Shown here: positions 39,004 through 49,360 of the stretch, piece after piece
Layout of the letters: each line of letters opens with the position of its first letter
Position numbering within the stretch: position 1 is the stretch's first letter
Assembly (NCBI GenBank): GCA_030824115.1
Contig: JAVBYI010000008.1
Coordinates: 1-64,000, forward strand
Direction: 5' to 3'
DNA: 64,000 bases
DNA from: Rhodocyclaceae bacterium
GTDB taxonomy: Bacteria > Pseudomonadota > Gammaproteobacteria > Burkholderiales > Rhodocyclaceae
The notes under the pieces: generated by a model
Databases searched by the model: none
What the model was told of the DNA's origin: nothing
Seen by the model: only the letters and a program-made list of their open reading frames with translations
Program-made: the position numbers and the translations under genes

Positions 39004-40086
39004 ATGAAGTCGAGCATTCGCCAGCGCCTTGAGCAGCTGGCCGATCGCCTTGCCGAAGTCGATGCCCTGCTGGGTACGCAAGAGGCAGCGCGCGACATGG
39101 AAGCCTTCCGGCGCATGAACAAGGAGCGATCCGACATCGCCGAGGTGGTTGATCTGTTCGCTGCCTATCGGCAGGCCGAAAACGATCTGGCCACAGCCAA
39201 TGCCATGGAGTCGGATGCCGACATGCGCGAGTTTGCGCGTGCCGAGGCCGATGCGGCACGGGAAGCCATGGCGCGGCTTGAAGGGGATCTGCAGCGCGCC
39301 CTGTTGCCGCGTGATCCCGATGACGACAAGAACATCTTCCTCGAAATCCGTGCCGGCACCGGCGGCGACGAGTCGGCCCTATTCGCCGGCGACCTGTTCC
39401 GCATGTATGCGCGCTACGCCGAGCGTCAGCGCTGGAAGGTCGAGGTCGTGTCGAAAAACGAATCCGATCTGGGCGGCTATCGCGAAATCATCGCGCGCAT
39501 CGAGGGCGTCGGCGCCTATGCCAGGCTCAAGTTCGAGTCGGGTGGCCATCGCGTCCAGCGTGTGCCGGAAACCGAGGCGCAGGGACGCATTCACACGTCG
39601 GCCTGTACCGTTGCTGTATTGCCCGAGGCTGATGAACTAAACGAGATTACGATCAATCCGGCAGAGTTGCGCATTGATACGTTCCGCGCCTCGGGCGCGG
39701 GTGGCCAGCACATCAACAAGACCGATTCGGCCGTGCGCATTACCCACATTCCGTCGGGGCTGGTTGTCGAATGTCAGGACGATCGCTCGCAGCATCGCAA
39801 CAAGGCGCAAGCCATGAGCGTGCTGGCTGCACGCCTCAAGGATATGCAGGTGCGCGAGCAACAGCAGCAGATCGCCAGCACGCGCAAGTCACTGGTCGGG
39901 AGCGGCGACCGTTCCGAGCGCATCCGCACCTACAACTTCCCGCAGGGCCGCATCACCGACCATCGCATCAACCTGACGCTCTACAAGATCGACGCGATCA
40001 TGGAAGGCGATCTGGATGAACTGATCGGTGCGCTGCAAACCGAACACCAGACCGAGCAGTTGGCGGCGCTTGCCGGCGAGGAATGA
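39004..40086 (+). CDS. prfA: Peptide chain release factor 1
   Basis: The 360-residue protein has the catalytic GGQ motif (residues 233-235, in [15 protein letters not shown]) and the stop-codon recognition tripeptide region [12 protein letters not shown] (PxT type). It recognises UAA and UAG. It starts 3 bases after hemA and overlaps prmC, whose product methylates the GGQ glutamine. Confidence 0.97.
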   Translation: MKSSIRQRLEQLADRLAEVDALLGTQEAARDMEAFRRMNKERSDIAEVVDLFAAYRQAENDLATANAMESDADMREFARAEADAAREAMARLEGDLQRALLPRDPDDDKNIFLEIRAGTGGDESALFAGDLFRMYARYAERQRWKVEVVSKNESDLGGYREIIARIEGVGAYARLKFESGGHRVQRVPETEAQGRIHTSACTVAVLPEADELNEITINPAELRIDTFRASGAGGQHINKTDSAVRITHIPSGLVVECQDDRSQHRNKAQAMSVLAARLKDMQVREQQQQIASTRKSLVGSGDRSERIRTYNFPQGRITDHRINLTLYKIDAIMEGDLDELIGALQTEHQTEQLAALAGEE

Positions 40087-40907
40087 CCCTCACGATTGCC
40101 GCACTGCTGGCCGAGGCACGCACGCGCATTGCACCGGCCGAGGCGCGTCTCCTGCTGGGGCATCTGCTGCAACGATCCACTGCCTGGCTTGAGGCGCATC
40201 GCGACGAGTCGGTCGACGATGCTGTTGATCGGCAAATGTCGGCGCTGGTAGGACGGCGCAGTGCGGGCGAACCGATTGCTTATCTGTTGGGCGTGCGCGA
40301 GTTTTATGGCCGTGACTTTTCTGTCACCCCGGATGTGCTGATTCCCCGTCCCGAAACGGAGCTGCTGGTCGATATTGCCAAGGAAAAAGTCGGCGCTGGT
40401 AAGACGGCAAAGATTCTCGATTTGGGCACCGGGAGTGGTTGCATTGCCGTCACGCTGGTGCTCGAACTACCCCAAGCGAAAGTGACTGCGGCCGATGTCT
40501 CGCCCGCCGCGCTGGCGGTGGCGCGCGACAACGCGGCACGACTCGGCGCGCAAGTCGAGTTCTGCGAAAGTGACTGGTTTGCCGCGCTGCCCGCGCAAGC
40601 CTTTGATCTCATCGTCGCCAATCCGCCCTATGTGGCGGCAGGTGATCCGCATTTGTCAGAAGGCGATTTGCGCTTCGAGCCACAGGGTGCCCTGACGGAT
40701 CATGCCGATGGCCTCGCCGCATTGCGCCACATCATTACGCATGCGCCGGCGTGGTTGTTACCGCAAGGCTGGTTGTTTTGCGAGCATGGCTACGATCAGG
40801 GCGATGCCGTAAGAGGGCTGCTGCTGGCTGCCGGCTTTACGGAGCTTGAGCAACATCGTGACCTTGCCGGTATCGTCCGTTGCTCTGGTGCTAGAATAAC
40901 CAACTAA
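40083..40907 (+). CDS. prmC: Release factor glutamine methyltransferase
   Basis: The 274-residue protein has an N-terminal helical domain with the conserved [18 protein letters not shown], the AdoMet site [13 protein letters not shown] and the catalytic NPPYV. It methylates the GGQ motif of RF1/RF2. The start overlaps prfA by 4 bases. It carries two copies of the 24-bp repeat, in different frames (SALVGRR and KVGAGKTA), 127 bases apart. Confidence 0.95.
   Translation: MTLTIAALLAEARTRIAPAEARLLLGHLLQRSTAWLEAHRDESVDDAVDRQMSALVGRRSAGEPIAYLLGVREFYGRDFSVTPDVLIPRPETELLVDIAKEKVGAGKTAKILDLGTGSGCIAVTLVLELPQAKVTAADVSPAALAVARDNAARLGAQVEFCESDWFAALPAQAFDLIVANPPYVAAGDPHLSEGDLRFEPQGALTDHADGLAALRHIITHAPAWLLPQGWLFCEHGYDQGDAVRGLLLAAGFTELEQHRDLAGIVRCSGARITN
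40234..40257 (+). repeat. Dispersed 24-bp repeat, copy G (in prmC)
   Basis: AAATGTCGGCGC then TGGTAGGACGGC. It reads MSALVGRR in the prmC frame. It shares the AAATGTC variant with copies J and K. Confidence 0.85.
40385..40408 (+). repeat. Dispersed 24-bp repeat, copy H (in prmC)
   Basis: AAAAGTCGGCGC then TGGTAAGACGGC. It reads KVGAGKTA just before the AdoMet-binding strand. Confidence 0.85.
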
Positions 40908-40933
40908 ATCACTATGCAATAAGGAGCCCCAGC

Positions 40934-41254
40934 ATGAACAAGGAACAAATTCACAAGATCGTTACCGAAAACCCCGTGGTGCTTTTCATGAAAGGCACGA
41001 AGACGTTTCCGCAATGCGGCTTTTCCGGCCGCACCGCGCAGGTGCTGAAGGCCTGCAACGTCGATTTTGTCGATGTGAATGTACTGGCCGAAGCCGACAC
41101 GGTGCCGGAACTGCGCGACTACGCCGACTGGCCGACGATTCCGGTGGTGTATATCCGTGGCGAATTCATCGGCGGTTGCGATATCACGACCGAGATGTAT
41201 CAGGCCGGCGAACTGCAGGCCAAACTGGGCGACTTGATCAAGGCGCCTGCCTGA
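40934..41254 (+). CDS. grxD: Monothiol glutaredoxin Grx4
   Basis: The 106-residue protein has the CGFS motif (Cys28) in TFPQCGFSGR, and the segments DWPTIPVVYIRGEFIGGCDI typical of Fe-S-carrying monothiol glutaredoxins. It acts in iron-sulfur cluster trafficking with BolA-type partners. AAGGAG lies before the ATG. It closes the hemA operon and converges with the kinase gene after 13 bases. Confidence 0.95.
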   Translation: MNKEQIHKIVTENPVVLFMKGTKTFPQCGFSGRTAQVLKACNVDFVDVNVLAEADTVPELRDYADWPTIPVVYIRGEFIGGCDITTEMYQAGELQAKLGDLIKAPA

Positions 41255-41267
41255 CGCTGTCTTTTGT

Positions 41268-42575
41268 TCAAGTCTGGGCCAGCAGCGTATTGGTGCGCGC
41301 CAGGCGTTCGGCCAGTACCAGCAAGAAGCTCTGATAGAAGTGCATGCGACAGGCCTCTGAGGCGTGACGTAGCGAGGTACCGGGGACGATGACAATGCGC
41401 GTCTGGATTTCTGCCCGGACATCCGCAACGCGATAGGGGTGGCGACGGTCGAGCACGGCCATCTCGCCGATGATTTCGCCACGGCCGAGCTTGCCCAGCG
41501 TGTGGCCTTGCTTGGAAACACAGAGTTCGCCTTCGAGAACGAAGCAGAAATGATCGCCCGGCTCGTTGTCTTTCATCAGGCAGGTACCGGCAGCGACATC
41601 CTCCCAGCGGGCAAAGCGCACGATTTCCCAGATTTCCACATCGGAGAATTCGTCGAAAAAACTGAGCGAACGCAGGGTCTCGAACTTCTCGCTGTCCGGC
41701 ACCTCCTGCTTTTGTGAGGCCAACTGCTGGTTGCGGAAAGCCTGCGCCAGATCATGGGAAAACTCGGCCCAACTGGCATAGCGATCCGTCAGTTGTTTCT
41801 GCATCGCGCGCGCCACCACGGCGTCAAGCGCGGGCGGAATGTCCTGTCGGAAGGTCGACGGTGCCGGCGGATCGATGTTGCAGATCTGGTAGATCATGCC
41901 GTAGTTGCTGCTGGCGTGAAAGGGCAGGCGCCCGGTCAGCAACTGGTACATCACCACGCCCAGTGCGTAGATGTCGGTCTGGTGGTTGAGTGTCTGCTCC
42001 TGCACTTGCTGCGGCGACATGTAGGCCGGCGAGCCGACGCCCATCACCTGCGTTTGGGTTTGCCCTTCGCCGGTCTGCATGCAGGCGCCGAAGTCGGACA
42101 CCTTGATGTCGCCGCCGGCCAGCTTGCCGGATTCACCTGACTGGGCCAGCAGAATATTGGCAGGCTTGATGTCGCGATGGGTGATGCCGAGGCGGTTGGC
42201 GTATTCGAGGGCGCGCGTGCATTTGAAGATGATCTCGACCACCCGCTCGATCGGCAACAGCGTGTCGTGGCTGCAGAACTGCTCCAGCGTGCCGCCCGGC
42301 ACATACTCCATGACGATGTAGCTTTCCTCCTCACCGACCACCGCGTCGTAGATCTGCACGATGTGTGGATGGATCAGCTTGCCGGCCAGCGAAGCCTCGT
42401 TGATCAGCATGTGGCGAAATTGCTTGCCGCGCTCGCGATCCTTGAGGACATCGGGGAAGATCCGCTTGATGGCCACCTCGCGTTCGGCGAAGGGATCGTA
42501 GGAAAGATAGACGGTCGAGGTTGCGCCTTCGCCCAGCTTGCGCGTGATCTCGTATTTGCCGCCGATCTTTTCCAT
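41268..42575 (-). CDS. Ser/Thr protein kinase fused to a cyclic-nucleotide-binding domain
   Basis: The 435-residue protein has a eukaryotic-like kinase domain (about residues 8-275). It shows glycine-rich loop LGEGATSTVYL, Lys37 in VAIKRI, catalytic THRDIKPANILL, VSDFGACM and GSPAYMSPQQV. The C-terminal part (about 300-435) is a CRP-type cyclic-nucleotide-binding fold with GDHFCFVLEGELCVSK and GEIIGEMAVLDRRHPY. This suggests a cytoplasmic kinase gated by a small ligand. Its ATG overlaps the argH stop (TGATGG), so it is co-translated with argH. Confidence 0.88.
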   Translation of the reverse strand: MEKIGGKYEITRKLGEGATSTVYLSYDPFAEREVAIKRIFPDVLKDRERGKQFRHMLINEASLAGKLIHPHIVQIYDAVVGEEESYIVMEYVPGGTLEQFCSHDTLLPIERVVEIIFKCTRALEYANRLGITHRDIKPANILLAQSGESGKLAGGDIKVSDFGACMQTGEGQTQTQVMGVGSPAYMSPQQVQEQTLNHQTDIYALGVVMYQLLTGRLPFHASSNYGMIYQICNIDPPAPSTFRQDIPPALDAVVARAMQKQLTDRYASWAEFSHDLAQAFRNQQLASQKQEVPDSEKFETLRSLSFFDEFSDVEIWEIVRFARWEDVAAGTCLMKDNEPGDHFCFVLEGELCVSKQGHTLGKLGRGEIIGEMAVLDRRHPYRVADVRAEIQTRIVIVPGTSLRHASEACRMHFYQSFLLVLAERLARTNTLLAQT

Positions 42576-43972
42576 CAAAGGACGGAACGCAGACGGGCAA
42601 TGGCTGCTTTGACCTGATTGGGCGCCGTGCCGCCGACATGATCGCGTGCGGCCAGTGAGCCCTCCACGGTCAGTACCGCGAACACATCGTCACCGACCAG
42701 CGGTGAGAAGGATTGCAGTTCGGTGAGCGAGAGATCGACGAGATCGCAGCCCTTCGTCTCGGCCGCGCGCACGGCACGCGCCACGGCCTCGTGGGCATCG
42801 CGGAAGGGCAGGCCCTTCTTGACGAGGTAATCGGCGAGGTCGGTGGCGGTAGCGTAGCCCTGCTTTAACGCGGCGGCCATGGCTTCCGGCTTGACGCGAA
42901 TGCCGGGCGCCATGTCGGCAAAAATGCGCAGCGTGTCGACCAGCGTGTCGGCGGTATCGAACAGCGGTTCCTTGTCTTCCTGGTTGTCCTTGTTGTAGGC
43001 AAGCGGCTGGCCCTTCATCAGCGTGAGCAGGCCCATCAGGTGGCCGAACACGCGACCGCTCTTGCCGCGCGCCAGTTCGGGTACGTCCGGATTCTTCTTC
43101 TGCGGCATGATCGACGAACCGGTGCAAAAACGATCGGCGAGGTCGATGAAGCCGACACGCGGACTCATCCACAGAATCAACTCTTCGGAAAAACGCGAGA
43201 TGTGCACCATGGTCAGCGAAGCCGCAGCGCAAAATTCGATGGCGAAATCGCGGTCGGAAACTGCGTCGAGCGAGTTCTGGCAAACGCTGTCGAAGCCAAG
43301 CTCCTGCGCGACGAATTCACGATCGATCGGGTAGGTCGTGCCGGCCAGCGCCGCTGCCCCGAGGGGCAGGCGGTTAACGCGCTTGCGACAGTCGGCAAAG
43401 CGCTCACGGTCGCGACGCAGCATCTCGACATAGGCCAGCAGGTGATGACCGAAAGTCACCGGCTGCGCGACCTGCAAGTGGGTGAAGCCGGGCAGCGGAG
43501 TTGCCGCATGCGTTTCGGCCACATCAAGCAGGGCGCGGATGAAGGCGACAAACAGGCCATCCAGTGTGTCAATCGTGTCGCGCAGCCAGAGGCGAATGTC
43601 GGTGGCAACCTGGTCGTTGCGCGAGCGGCCAGTGTGCAGGCGCTTGCCCGCATCGCCGATCAGTGCGGTGAGACGCTTCTCGATGTTGAGGTGCACATCC
43701 TCGTCGTCGAGGTTCCAGTGGAACGTACTAGCCTCGATCTCGGCCGCGACCTGCGCCATACCGCGCTCGATGGCGGCATAGTCGTCCTGAGAGATGATGT
43801 CCTGGCGCGCCAGCATTTTCGCGTGGGCGAGCGAGCCGCGAATGTCCTGCGTGGCCATGCGCTGGTCAAAGAACACCGACGCGGTGTAACGCTTGACGAG
43901 ATCGGAAACGGGTTCGGAAAAGCGGCCCGACCAGGCTTTGGTCGCGCCGTCGGAGGCGGAGTGATCTGACAT
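42575..43972 (-). CDS. argH: Argininosuccinate lyase
   Basis: The 465-residue enzyme makes arginine and fumarate from argininosuccinate. It has [39 protein letters not shown] and the signature [20 protein letters not shown]. The frame runs back to 44128, but MSDHSASDG at 43972 precedes the conserved WSGRF start. It is divergent from the LytS-like kinase gene. Confidence 0.95.
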   Translation of the reverse strand: MSDHSASDGATKAWSGRFSEPVSDLVKRYTASVFFDQRMATQDIRGSLAHAKMLARQDIISQDDYAAIERGMAQVAAEIEASTFHWNLDDEDVHLNIEKRLTALIGDAGKRLHTGRSRNDQVATDIRLWLRDTIDTLDGLFVAFIRALLDVAETHAATPLPGFTHLQVAQPVTFGHHLLAYVEMLRRDRERFADCRKRVNRLPLGAAALAGTTYPIDREFVAQELGFDSVCQNSLDAVSDRDFAIEFCAAASLTMVHISRFSEELILWMSPRVGFIDLADRFCTGSSIMPQKKNPDVPELARGKSGRVFGHLMGLLTLMKGQPLAYNKDNQEDKEPLFDTADTLVDTLRIFADMAPGIRVKPEAMAAALKQGYATATDLADYLVKKGLPFRDAHEAVARAVRAAETKGCDLVDLSLTELQSFSPLVGDDVFAVLTVEGSLAARDHVGGTAPNQVKAAIARLRSVL

Positions 43973-44009
43973 AATAGAGTTGGAATGCCACCTAAGTGCT
44001 TGTGAATCC

Positions 44010-45011
44010 GTGAGTATACCCTCGCGCCCCTCTGCTTCCCGTCTGCCTGATTTTCGCAACCAGGGCGTCTGGTTGCGTCTCCTGCTGGCGGCGAATCTGC
44101 TGATGCTGGTTGTGGCCTTGATCGGCAATCGAAACTTGAGTCAGTTGTTGCGCGAAGTGGTGGAACTGGCAGCGCTGGTTGAGCCGGCCTTGCTGCTGAC
44201 CCTCATCTTGTTGTATCTGCTTGGGCCACGCCTGCAGCGACTTTCCTGGGCATTGGGCTTGGTGATCGTGGTGGTAGTGTCGATGGGCGCCATGGCCAGC
44301 GTTGAAGCCGCACTGGCGCTGGCATTCCAGTCATCGAGCGGCTGGCGCGCACCTTTGGCGGCAGGGGCGGCGGCGGCACTGGTGATTTACTGGTTTGGCC
44401 TGCGTACGCGTGCCCAGGCCCCTGCACTGGCCGAGGCGCGTCTGTCGGCGCTGACGGCGCGCATCCGCCCCCATTTCTTTTTCAACAGCCTGAATGCCGT
44501 GCTGGGCATCATGCGCGAGGATGCGCGGCGCGCGGAAACGGCGCTGGAGGAGCTGGCCGACCTGTTCCGTGTCCTGATGCGCGACAACCGTGAGCTGACG
44601 CTGCTTTCGGAGGAAATTGCCCTTGCCCGCAAATATCTCGATATCGAACGTCTCCGTCTTGGCGACCGCCTACAGGTGATTTGGACGGTCGATGCCTGTC
44701 CGCCGGACGCGCTGGCGCCGCCGCTGCTGCTCCAACCGCTGCTGGAAAATGCCGTCTATCACGGCATCGAGCCCTTGGCCGAGCCGGGCGAGATTCATGT
44801 CTGCATTACCACCACCAGCACTGGGGTGCGCATCGAGATCAATAACCCTATCGCGACAAGCAGGGAGTTGCGGCCGGGCAATCACATGGCAATGGAAAAC
44901 CTGCGTGAGCGCCTGATGTTGTTCTACGATCTTGAGGCACGACTGGAAACCCGACAGGCGGATGGCCGCTACTGGGTGCGCGTTGATTTGCCGATGCGGC
45001 GTGGGCCATGA
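44010..45011 (+). CDS. LytS/AlgZ-type sensor histidine kinase
   Basis: The protein of about 333 residues has four or five hydrophobic helices in its first 130 residues. A His_kinase domain ([20 protein letters not shown]) and an ATPase domain ([19 protein letters not shown]) follow. This is the AlgZ/FimS class that pairs with LytTR regulators. The frame is open from a TTG at 43980. I prefer the GTG at 44010, though neither start has a strong ribosome-binding site. It overlaps the regulator gene by 4 bases. Confidence 0.85.
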   Translation: MSIPSRPSASRLPDFRNQGVWLRLLLAANLLMLVVALIGNRNLSQLLREVVELAALVEPALLLTLILLYLLGPRLQRLSWALGLVIVVVVSMGAMASVEAALALAFQSSSGWRAPLAAGAAAALVIYWFGLRTRAQAPALAEARLSALTARIRPHFFFNSLNAVLGIMREDARRAETALEELADLFRVLMRDNRELTLLSEEIALARKYLDIERLRLGDRLQVIWTVDACPPDALAPPLLLQPLLENAVYHGIEPLAEPGEIHVCITTTSTGVRIEINNPIATSRELRPGNHMAMENLRERLMLFYDLEARLETRQADGRYWVRVDLPMRRGP

Positions 45012-45775
45012 ACAATCCGTTGACGTTGCTGCTCGTCGACGATGAACCGCCGGCACGGGCGCGGCTACGCGCCCTGCTGTCCGATATCGCGGGTGAGCTG
45101 CCGCACCGGATTGTTGGTGAGGCGGGCGACGGGGTGGCGGCGCTGGAACTGCTCGCTGTATTACCGCCCGACGCGCAGGCCGACATCGCCCTCATCGATA
45201 TTCGCATGCCACGCATGGATGGACTTGAACTGGCCCAACAGTTGGCCGGATTGACGCATCCGCCCGCGATTGTTTTTGTGACGGCCTACGACGAATTCGC
45301 GCTCAAGGCGTTCGAACTTGCGGCCGTCGATTATCTGCTCAAGCCGGTCAAGGCTGCGCGGCTGCTTGAGGCGCTGAAGAAAGCACGCCGTCTTGTCAGC
45401 GCCGACTTTTCCGTTATCACCCCTGTGGGCCGAACCCGTCTGCGCGTGGTCGAGCGTGGTCAAGTATTGCTGGTGCCCATCGATGACATCCTGTATCTGC
45501 GTGCCGAACAGAAGTACGTCACAGCGCGTACCGTCGAGCGCGAATATCTGCTCGAAGAATCGCTGGCCCATCTTGAAAACGAATTCCCCCGGCAATTTGT
45601 GCGCATCCATCGCAATTGTCTGGTGGCCGTGCAGGCCGTGAGTGGTGTGGCACGCGAAACCGCGCCCGCGGAAGGGGGCGAAGTCCATTGGGCACTGACC
45701 CTGAAGGGTGTTACCGAGCATCTGACTGTCAGCCGCCGCCAGTGGCCGCAGGTAAAGCAGCAACTCGGCTTGTAG
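45008..45775 (+). CDS. LytTR-family response regulator (AlgR-like)
   Basis: The 255-residue protein has a receiver domain (LLLVDDEPPARARL, phosphoacceptor Asp64 in ALIDIRMPRMDG, Lys in YLLKPVKAARL). The C-terminal LytTR DNA-binding domain contains YLRAEQKYVTARTVEREYLL and FVRIHRNCLVAV. It is the likely partner of the upstream kinase. A copy of the 24-bp repeat lies in the linker between the two domains (RRLVSADF). Confidence 0.9.
   Translation: MNNPLTLLLVDDEPPARARLRALLSDIAGELPHRIVGEAGDGVAALELLAVLPPDAQADIALIDIRMPRMDGLELAQQLAGLTHPPAIVFVTAYDEFALKAFELAAVDYLLKPVKAARLLEALKKARRLVSADFSVITPVGRTRLRVVERGQVLLVPIDDILYLRAEQKYVTARTVEREYLLEESLAHLENEFPRQFVRIHRNCLVAVQAVSGVARETAPAEGGEVHWALTLKGVTEHLTVSRRQWPQVKQQLGL
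45387..45410 (-). repeat. Dispersed 24-bp repeat, copy I (in LytTR regulator)
   Basis: GCCGTCTTGTCA then GCGCCGACTTTT. It lies in the interdomain linker and reads RRLVSADF, a frame not used by the other copies. Confidence 0.85.
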
Positions 45776-45835
45776 CTTCCCCCAAAACTTCCTCATGGTG
45801 CAATGCAATAATCGAATGACGAACAGGGGTTCGGC

Positions 45836-48800
45836 ATGGCAAAGTCGCGGGTTATTTCAGGTTATTCGGTCACATTCTCCATGAAACCCATCCGCAGCAT
45901 TCTTGTCGCCAACCGTAGCGAAATCGCCATCCGCGTTCTGCGCGCCGCCAGTGAAATGGGCATCCGCAGCGTTGCCATTTACTCCAGTGAAGATCGTTTC
46001 GCGCTGCACCGTTTCAAGGCCGACGAGTCTTACCTCGTGGGCGCGGGCAAAAAACCGATTGCCGCCTATCTCGATATCGACGACATCATCCGCATCGCCA
46101 AGGAAGCGCATGTCGATGCGATTCATCCGGGCTATGGTTTCCTGTCCGAGAACCCGGACTTTGCCGAGGCCTGTGCTAAGGCAGGCATTACATTTATCGG
46201 CCCCAAGCCCGAGGTGATGCGCCTGCTGGGTAACAAGGTGTCGGCACGCGAACTGGCCGAAAAGGCGGGCGTACCCGTGGTGCCGGCGACCGGTGCGCTG
46301 CCTTACGAACTGGAAGCTGCCAAGCAGCACGCGGCCGCCGTCGGCTACCCCTTGATGCTCAAGGCGAGCTGGGGCGGCGGCGGGCGTGGCATGCGTGTGG
46401 TCGAGACCGAGGCCGATCTGGGCCCGGCCATGGAGATCGCCCGCCGTGAAGCATTGGCCGCTTTCGGTAACGACGAGGTCTATCTGGAAAAGCTGGTGCG
46501 CCGTGCGCGTCACGTCGAAGTGCAGGTGATGGGCGATACCCATGGCCAGTTGGTGCATCTGTTCGAGCGCGACTGTTCGGTTCAGCGCCGTAACCAGAAA
46601 GTCGTCGAGCGTGCGCCAGCCCCCTATCTTTCCGCGCAGCGTCGTGCCGAACTCTGTGAAGCGGCCCTGCGGCTGGCCAAGGCGGCCAACTACACCCATG
46701 CCGGCACCGTCGAGTTCCTCATGGATGCGGATACCGACAAGTTCTACTTCATCGAAGTGAATCCGCGCATCCAGGTTGAGCACACCGTTACCGAGCTCGT
46801 GACCGGCGTTGATATCGTCAAGGCGCAGATTCGCATTTCTGAAGGCGCGCGCATCGGGACAGACGATGCCTATGTCCCCCAGCAGGCCGATGTGAAACTC
46901 AACGGCCATGCCGTGCAGTGCCGCATCACCACGGAAGATCCGGAAAACAATTTCACGCCCGACTATGGCCGCATCAACGTGTATCGCAGCCCGGCCGGTT
47001 TCGGCATCCGTCTCGATGGCGGCACGGCTTATTCGGGCGCGGTCATCACGCCTTACTATGACTCGCTGCTCGTCAAAGTGACCGCGTGGGGCCACAGCCC
47101 CGATGAAGCGGCCCGCCGCATGGCGCGGGCGCTGCTGGAGTTCCGCGTGCGTGGCCTGTCGTCCAACCTGCTGTTCCTCGAAAACGTGATTGCCCATCCG
47201 CTGTTTCTGTCGGGCGAATGCACCACGCGTTTCATCGACGAGACGCCGGACCTGTTCAAGTTCCAGAAGCGCCGCGATCGCGCCACACGCCTGCTCAAGT
47301 TCGTCGGCGACGTGATGGTCAATGGCAACCCCGAGATGAAGGGGCGCGCCATTCCAGCGCTGCCGATGGCAAAGGCCATCAAGCCCGTTTGCGATCTTTC
47401 CGTTGAGCCGCCTGCCGGTACGCGAAACAGGCTTCAAGCAATGGGCGCAACGAAGTTCGCTGAGTGGATGCGCAACGAAAAGCGCGTGCTGCTGACCGAT
47501 ACGACCATGCGCGACGCGCACCAGAGTTTGTTCGCCACGCGCATGCGCACCCACGACCTCACCGAGATCGCGCCGCACTACGCGCGCATGCTGCCCGAGC
47601 TGTTCTCGCTCGAATGCTGGGGTGGTGCCACCTTCGACGTGGCAATGCGCTTCCTCAAGGAAGACCCGTGGGAACGCCTGCAACGCCTGCGTGCCGCCGT
47701 GCCGAATGTGCTGTTCCAGATGCTGCTGCGCGGCTCGAATGCCGTTGGCTACACCAGTTATTCCGACAACGTCGTGCGCTACTTTGTGCAGCAGGCGGCC
47801 AAGGAGGGCATCGATGTCTTCCGCGTCTTCGATTCGCTCAACTGGGTCGAGAACATGCGCGTGTCGATGGATGCGGTGATCGAGTCCGGCGCGCTGTGCG
47901 AGGGCACGATCTGCTATACCGGCGACCTCTTCGATACCGCGCGGCCGAAGTTCAACCTCAAGTATTACATCGACCTCGCCAAGCAACTCGAAAAGGCCGG
48001 TGCCCACATCATCGCCATCAAGGACATGGCCGGCGTCTGCAAGCCGCGTGCGATCCGCGAACTGGTCAAGACACTCAAGCAGGAAGTCGGCTTGCCGCTG
48101 CACTTCCACACCCACGACACCAGTGGCATTGCCGCCGCTTCGGTGCTGGCTGCGGTGGAAGCCGGCTGCGACGCCGTCGATGGTGCACTCGACAGCATGA
48201 GCGGACTCACCTCGCAGCCCAACCTCGGTTCTATCGCCGCCGCGCTGGCCGGCAGCGAGCGCGACCCCGGCATCGATTTTGACAACATGCAAGCACTGTC
48301 GCACTACTGGGAAGGTGTGCGCCGTCAGTACGCGCCCTTCGAAGCCGATATCCGTTCCGGCACCGCCGACGTCTACCGTCACGAGATGCCCGGCGGCCAA
48401 TACACCAACCTGCGCGAGCAGGCGCGGGCGATGGGCATCGAGCATCGCTGGGGCGAAGTGTCCAAGGCTTATGCCGACGTCAACCTGCTGTTCGGCGACA
48501 TCGTCAAGGTGACGCCGACCTCCAAGGTGGTCGGTGACATGGCACTGTTTATGGTCGCCAACGGCCTCACACCGGAGGAGGTGAAGAACCCGGTGCGCGA
48601 AGTTGCCTTCCCGGATTCCGTCATCTCGCTGATGCGTGGCGAACTGGGCTTCCCGCCCGACGGCTTCCCCGTCGAACTGCAAAAGAAGGTGCTGAAAGGC
48701 GAAGCGCCGCTCAAGGGCCGCGCCGGCGATTCGCTGCCGCCTGTCGATCTGGAAGCGAAGCGTGCCGAAGCCGAGAAGGCCTGCGGCCGCAAGATCAGCG

Positions 48801-49324
48801 ATGTCGATCTTGCGTCGTACCTCATGTACCCCAAGGTCTTCAAGGATTTCGCCACCCACCATAGCCACTATGGTGATGTCTCGCTGCTGCCGACCCCGGC
48901 CTTCTTCTACGGCCTCGCCGCCAACGAGGAAATCAGCGTCGATCTCGAGCGCGGCAAGAGCCTGATCATTTCGCAACAAGGCACGGCCGGGCCGGACGAC
49001 GAAGGCATGGTCAAGGTGTTCTTCGAACTCAACGGCCAGTCGCGCGTCGTGCGCGTGCCCAAGGCCGGTCTCGCCAATGCGCGCGCCAAGCCGCAAGCCG
49101 AAGAAGGCAACCCGAAGCACGTCGGCGCCCCGATGCCCGGCACCATCGTCACCGTCGCCGCGCATGCCGGTCAGAAAGTCGCGAAGGGCGATCCGCTGAT
49201 TTCCATCGAAGCGATGAAGATGGAAACCATGCTGACGGCAGAGCGCGACGGCGTGGTGAAGGCCATCCACTGCCGTCATGGTGAGGCGATCAACGCGAAG
49301 GATTTGCTCGTCGAGTTTGCGTGA
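45836..49324 (+). CDS. pyc: Pyruvate carboxylase (single chain)
   Basis: The 1,162-residue biotin enzyme makes oxaloacetate from pyruvate. It has a biotin carboxylase domain (about residues 16-470, IRSILVANRSEIAIRVLRAA and ASWGGGGRGMRVV). The carboxyltransferase domain follows (about 540-1000, LLTDTTMRDAHQSLFATRMR, FHTHDTSGIAAASV), and then the biotin carrier domain with biotinyl Lys1128 in EAMKMETML. The ATG at 45836 follows AGGGG. An in-frame ATG at 45881 is closer to the family N terminus but lacks a ribosome-binding site. Confidence 0.95.
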   Translation: MAKSRVISGYSVTFSMKPIRSILVANRSEIAIRVLRAASEMGIRSVAIYSSEDRFALHRFKADESYLVGAGKKPIAAYLDIDDIIRIAKEAHVDAIHPGYGFLSENPDFAEACAKAGITFIGPKPEVMRLLGNKVSARELAEKAGVPVVPATGALPYELEAAKQHAAAVGYPLMLKASWGGGGRGMRVVETEADLGPAMEIARREALAAFGNDEVYLEKLVRRARHVEVQVMGDTHGQLVHLFERDCSVQRRNQKVVERAPAPYLSAQRRAELCEAALRLAKAANYTHAGTVEFLMDADTDKFYFIEVNPRIQVEHTVTELVTGVDIVKAQIRISEGARIGTDDAYVPQQADVKLNGHAVQCRITTEDPENNFTPDYGRINVYRSPAGFGIRLDGGTAYSGAVITPYYDSLLVKVTAWGHSPDEAARRMARALLEFRVRGLSSNLLFLENVIAHPLFLSGECTTRFIDETPDLFKFQKRRDRATRLLKFVGDVMVNGNPEMKGRAIPALPMAKAIKPVCDLSVEPPAGTRNRLQAMGATKFAEWMRNEKRVLLTDTTMRDAHQSLFATRMRTHDLTEIAPHYARMLPELFSLECWGGATFDVAMRFLKEDPWERLQRLRAAVPNVLFQMLLRGSNAVGYTSYSDNVVRYFVQQAAKEGIDVFRVFDSLNWVENMRVSMDAVIESGALCEGTICYTGDLFDTARPKFNLKYYIDLAKQLEKAGAHIIAIKDMAGVCKPRAIRELVKTLKQEVGLPLHFHTHDTSGIAAASVLAAVEAGCDAVDGALDSMSGLTSQPNLGSIAAALAGSERDPGIDFDNMQALSHYWEGVRRQYAPFEADIRSGTADVYRHEMPGGQYTNLREQARAMGIEHRWGEVSKAYADVNLLFGDIVKVTPTSKVVGDMALFMVANGLTPEEVKNPVREVAFPDSVISLMRGELGFPPDGFPVELQKKVLKGEAPLKGRAGDSLPPVDLEAKRAEAEKACGRKISDVDLASYLMYPKVFKDFATHHSHYGDVSLLPTPAFFYGLAANEEISVDLERGKSLIISQQGTAGPDDEGMVKVFFELNGQSRVVRVPKAGLANARAKPQAEEGNPKHVGAPMPGTIVTVAAHAGQKVAKGDPLISIEAMKMETMLTAERDGVVKAIHCRHGEAINAKDLLVEFA

Positions 49325-49347
49325 AATGTCGGCGCTGGCGGGACGGC
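49324..49347 (+). repeat. Dispersed 24-bp repeat, copy J (after pyc)
   Basis: AAATGTCGGCGC then TGGCGGGACGGC. Its first base is the last base of the pyc stop codon. Confidence 0.9.
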
Positions 49348-49360
49348 GGTAGATTTGTTC

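Noticed and set aside
43337..43362. Repeat-like GCCGGCCAGCGCCGC in argH
   Set aside because: It encodes the conserved argininosuccinate lyase segment [11 protein letters not shown] and lacks the ACTTTT end.
44444..44458. Partial match to the 24-bp repeat (GTCGGCGCTGACGGC) in the LytS-like kinase gene
   Set aside because: The central bases are missing and the segment encodes the expected kinase helix before the phosphoacceptor region, so chance is likelier.
45857..49279. A 1,140-codon open frame on the - strand opposite pyc
   Set aside because: It is the mirror of a clearly homologous pyruvate carboxylase. High G+C with strong third-position bias keeps the antisense frame open. The translation is rich in His, Gly, Asp and Arg with no family signature.
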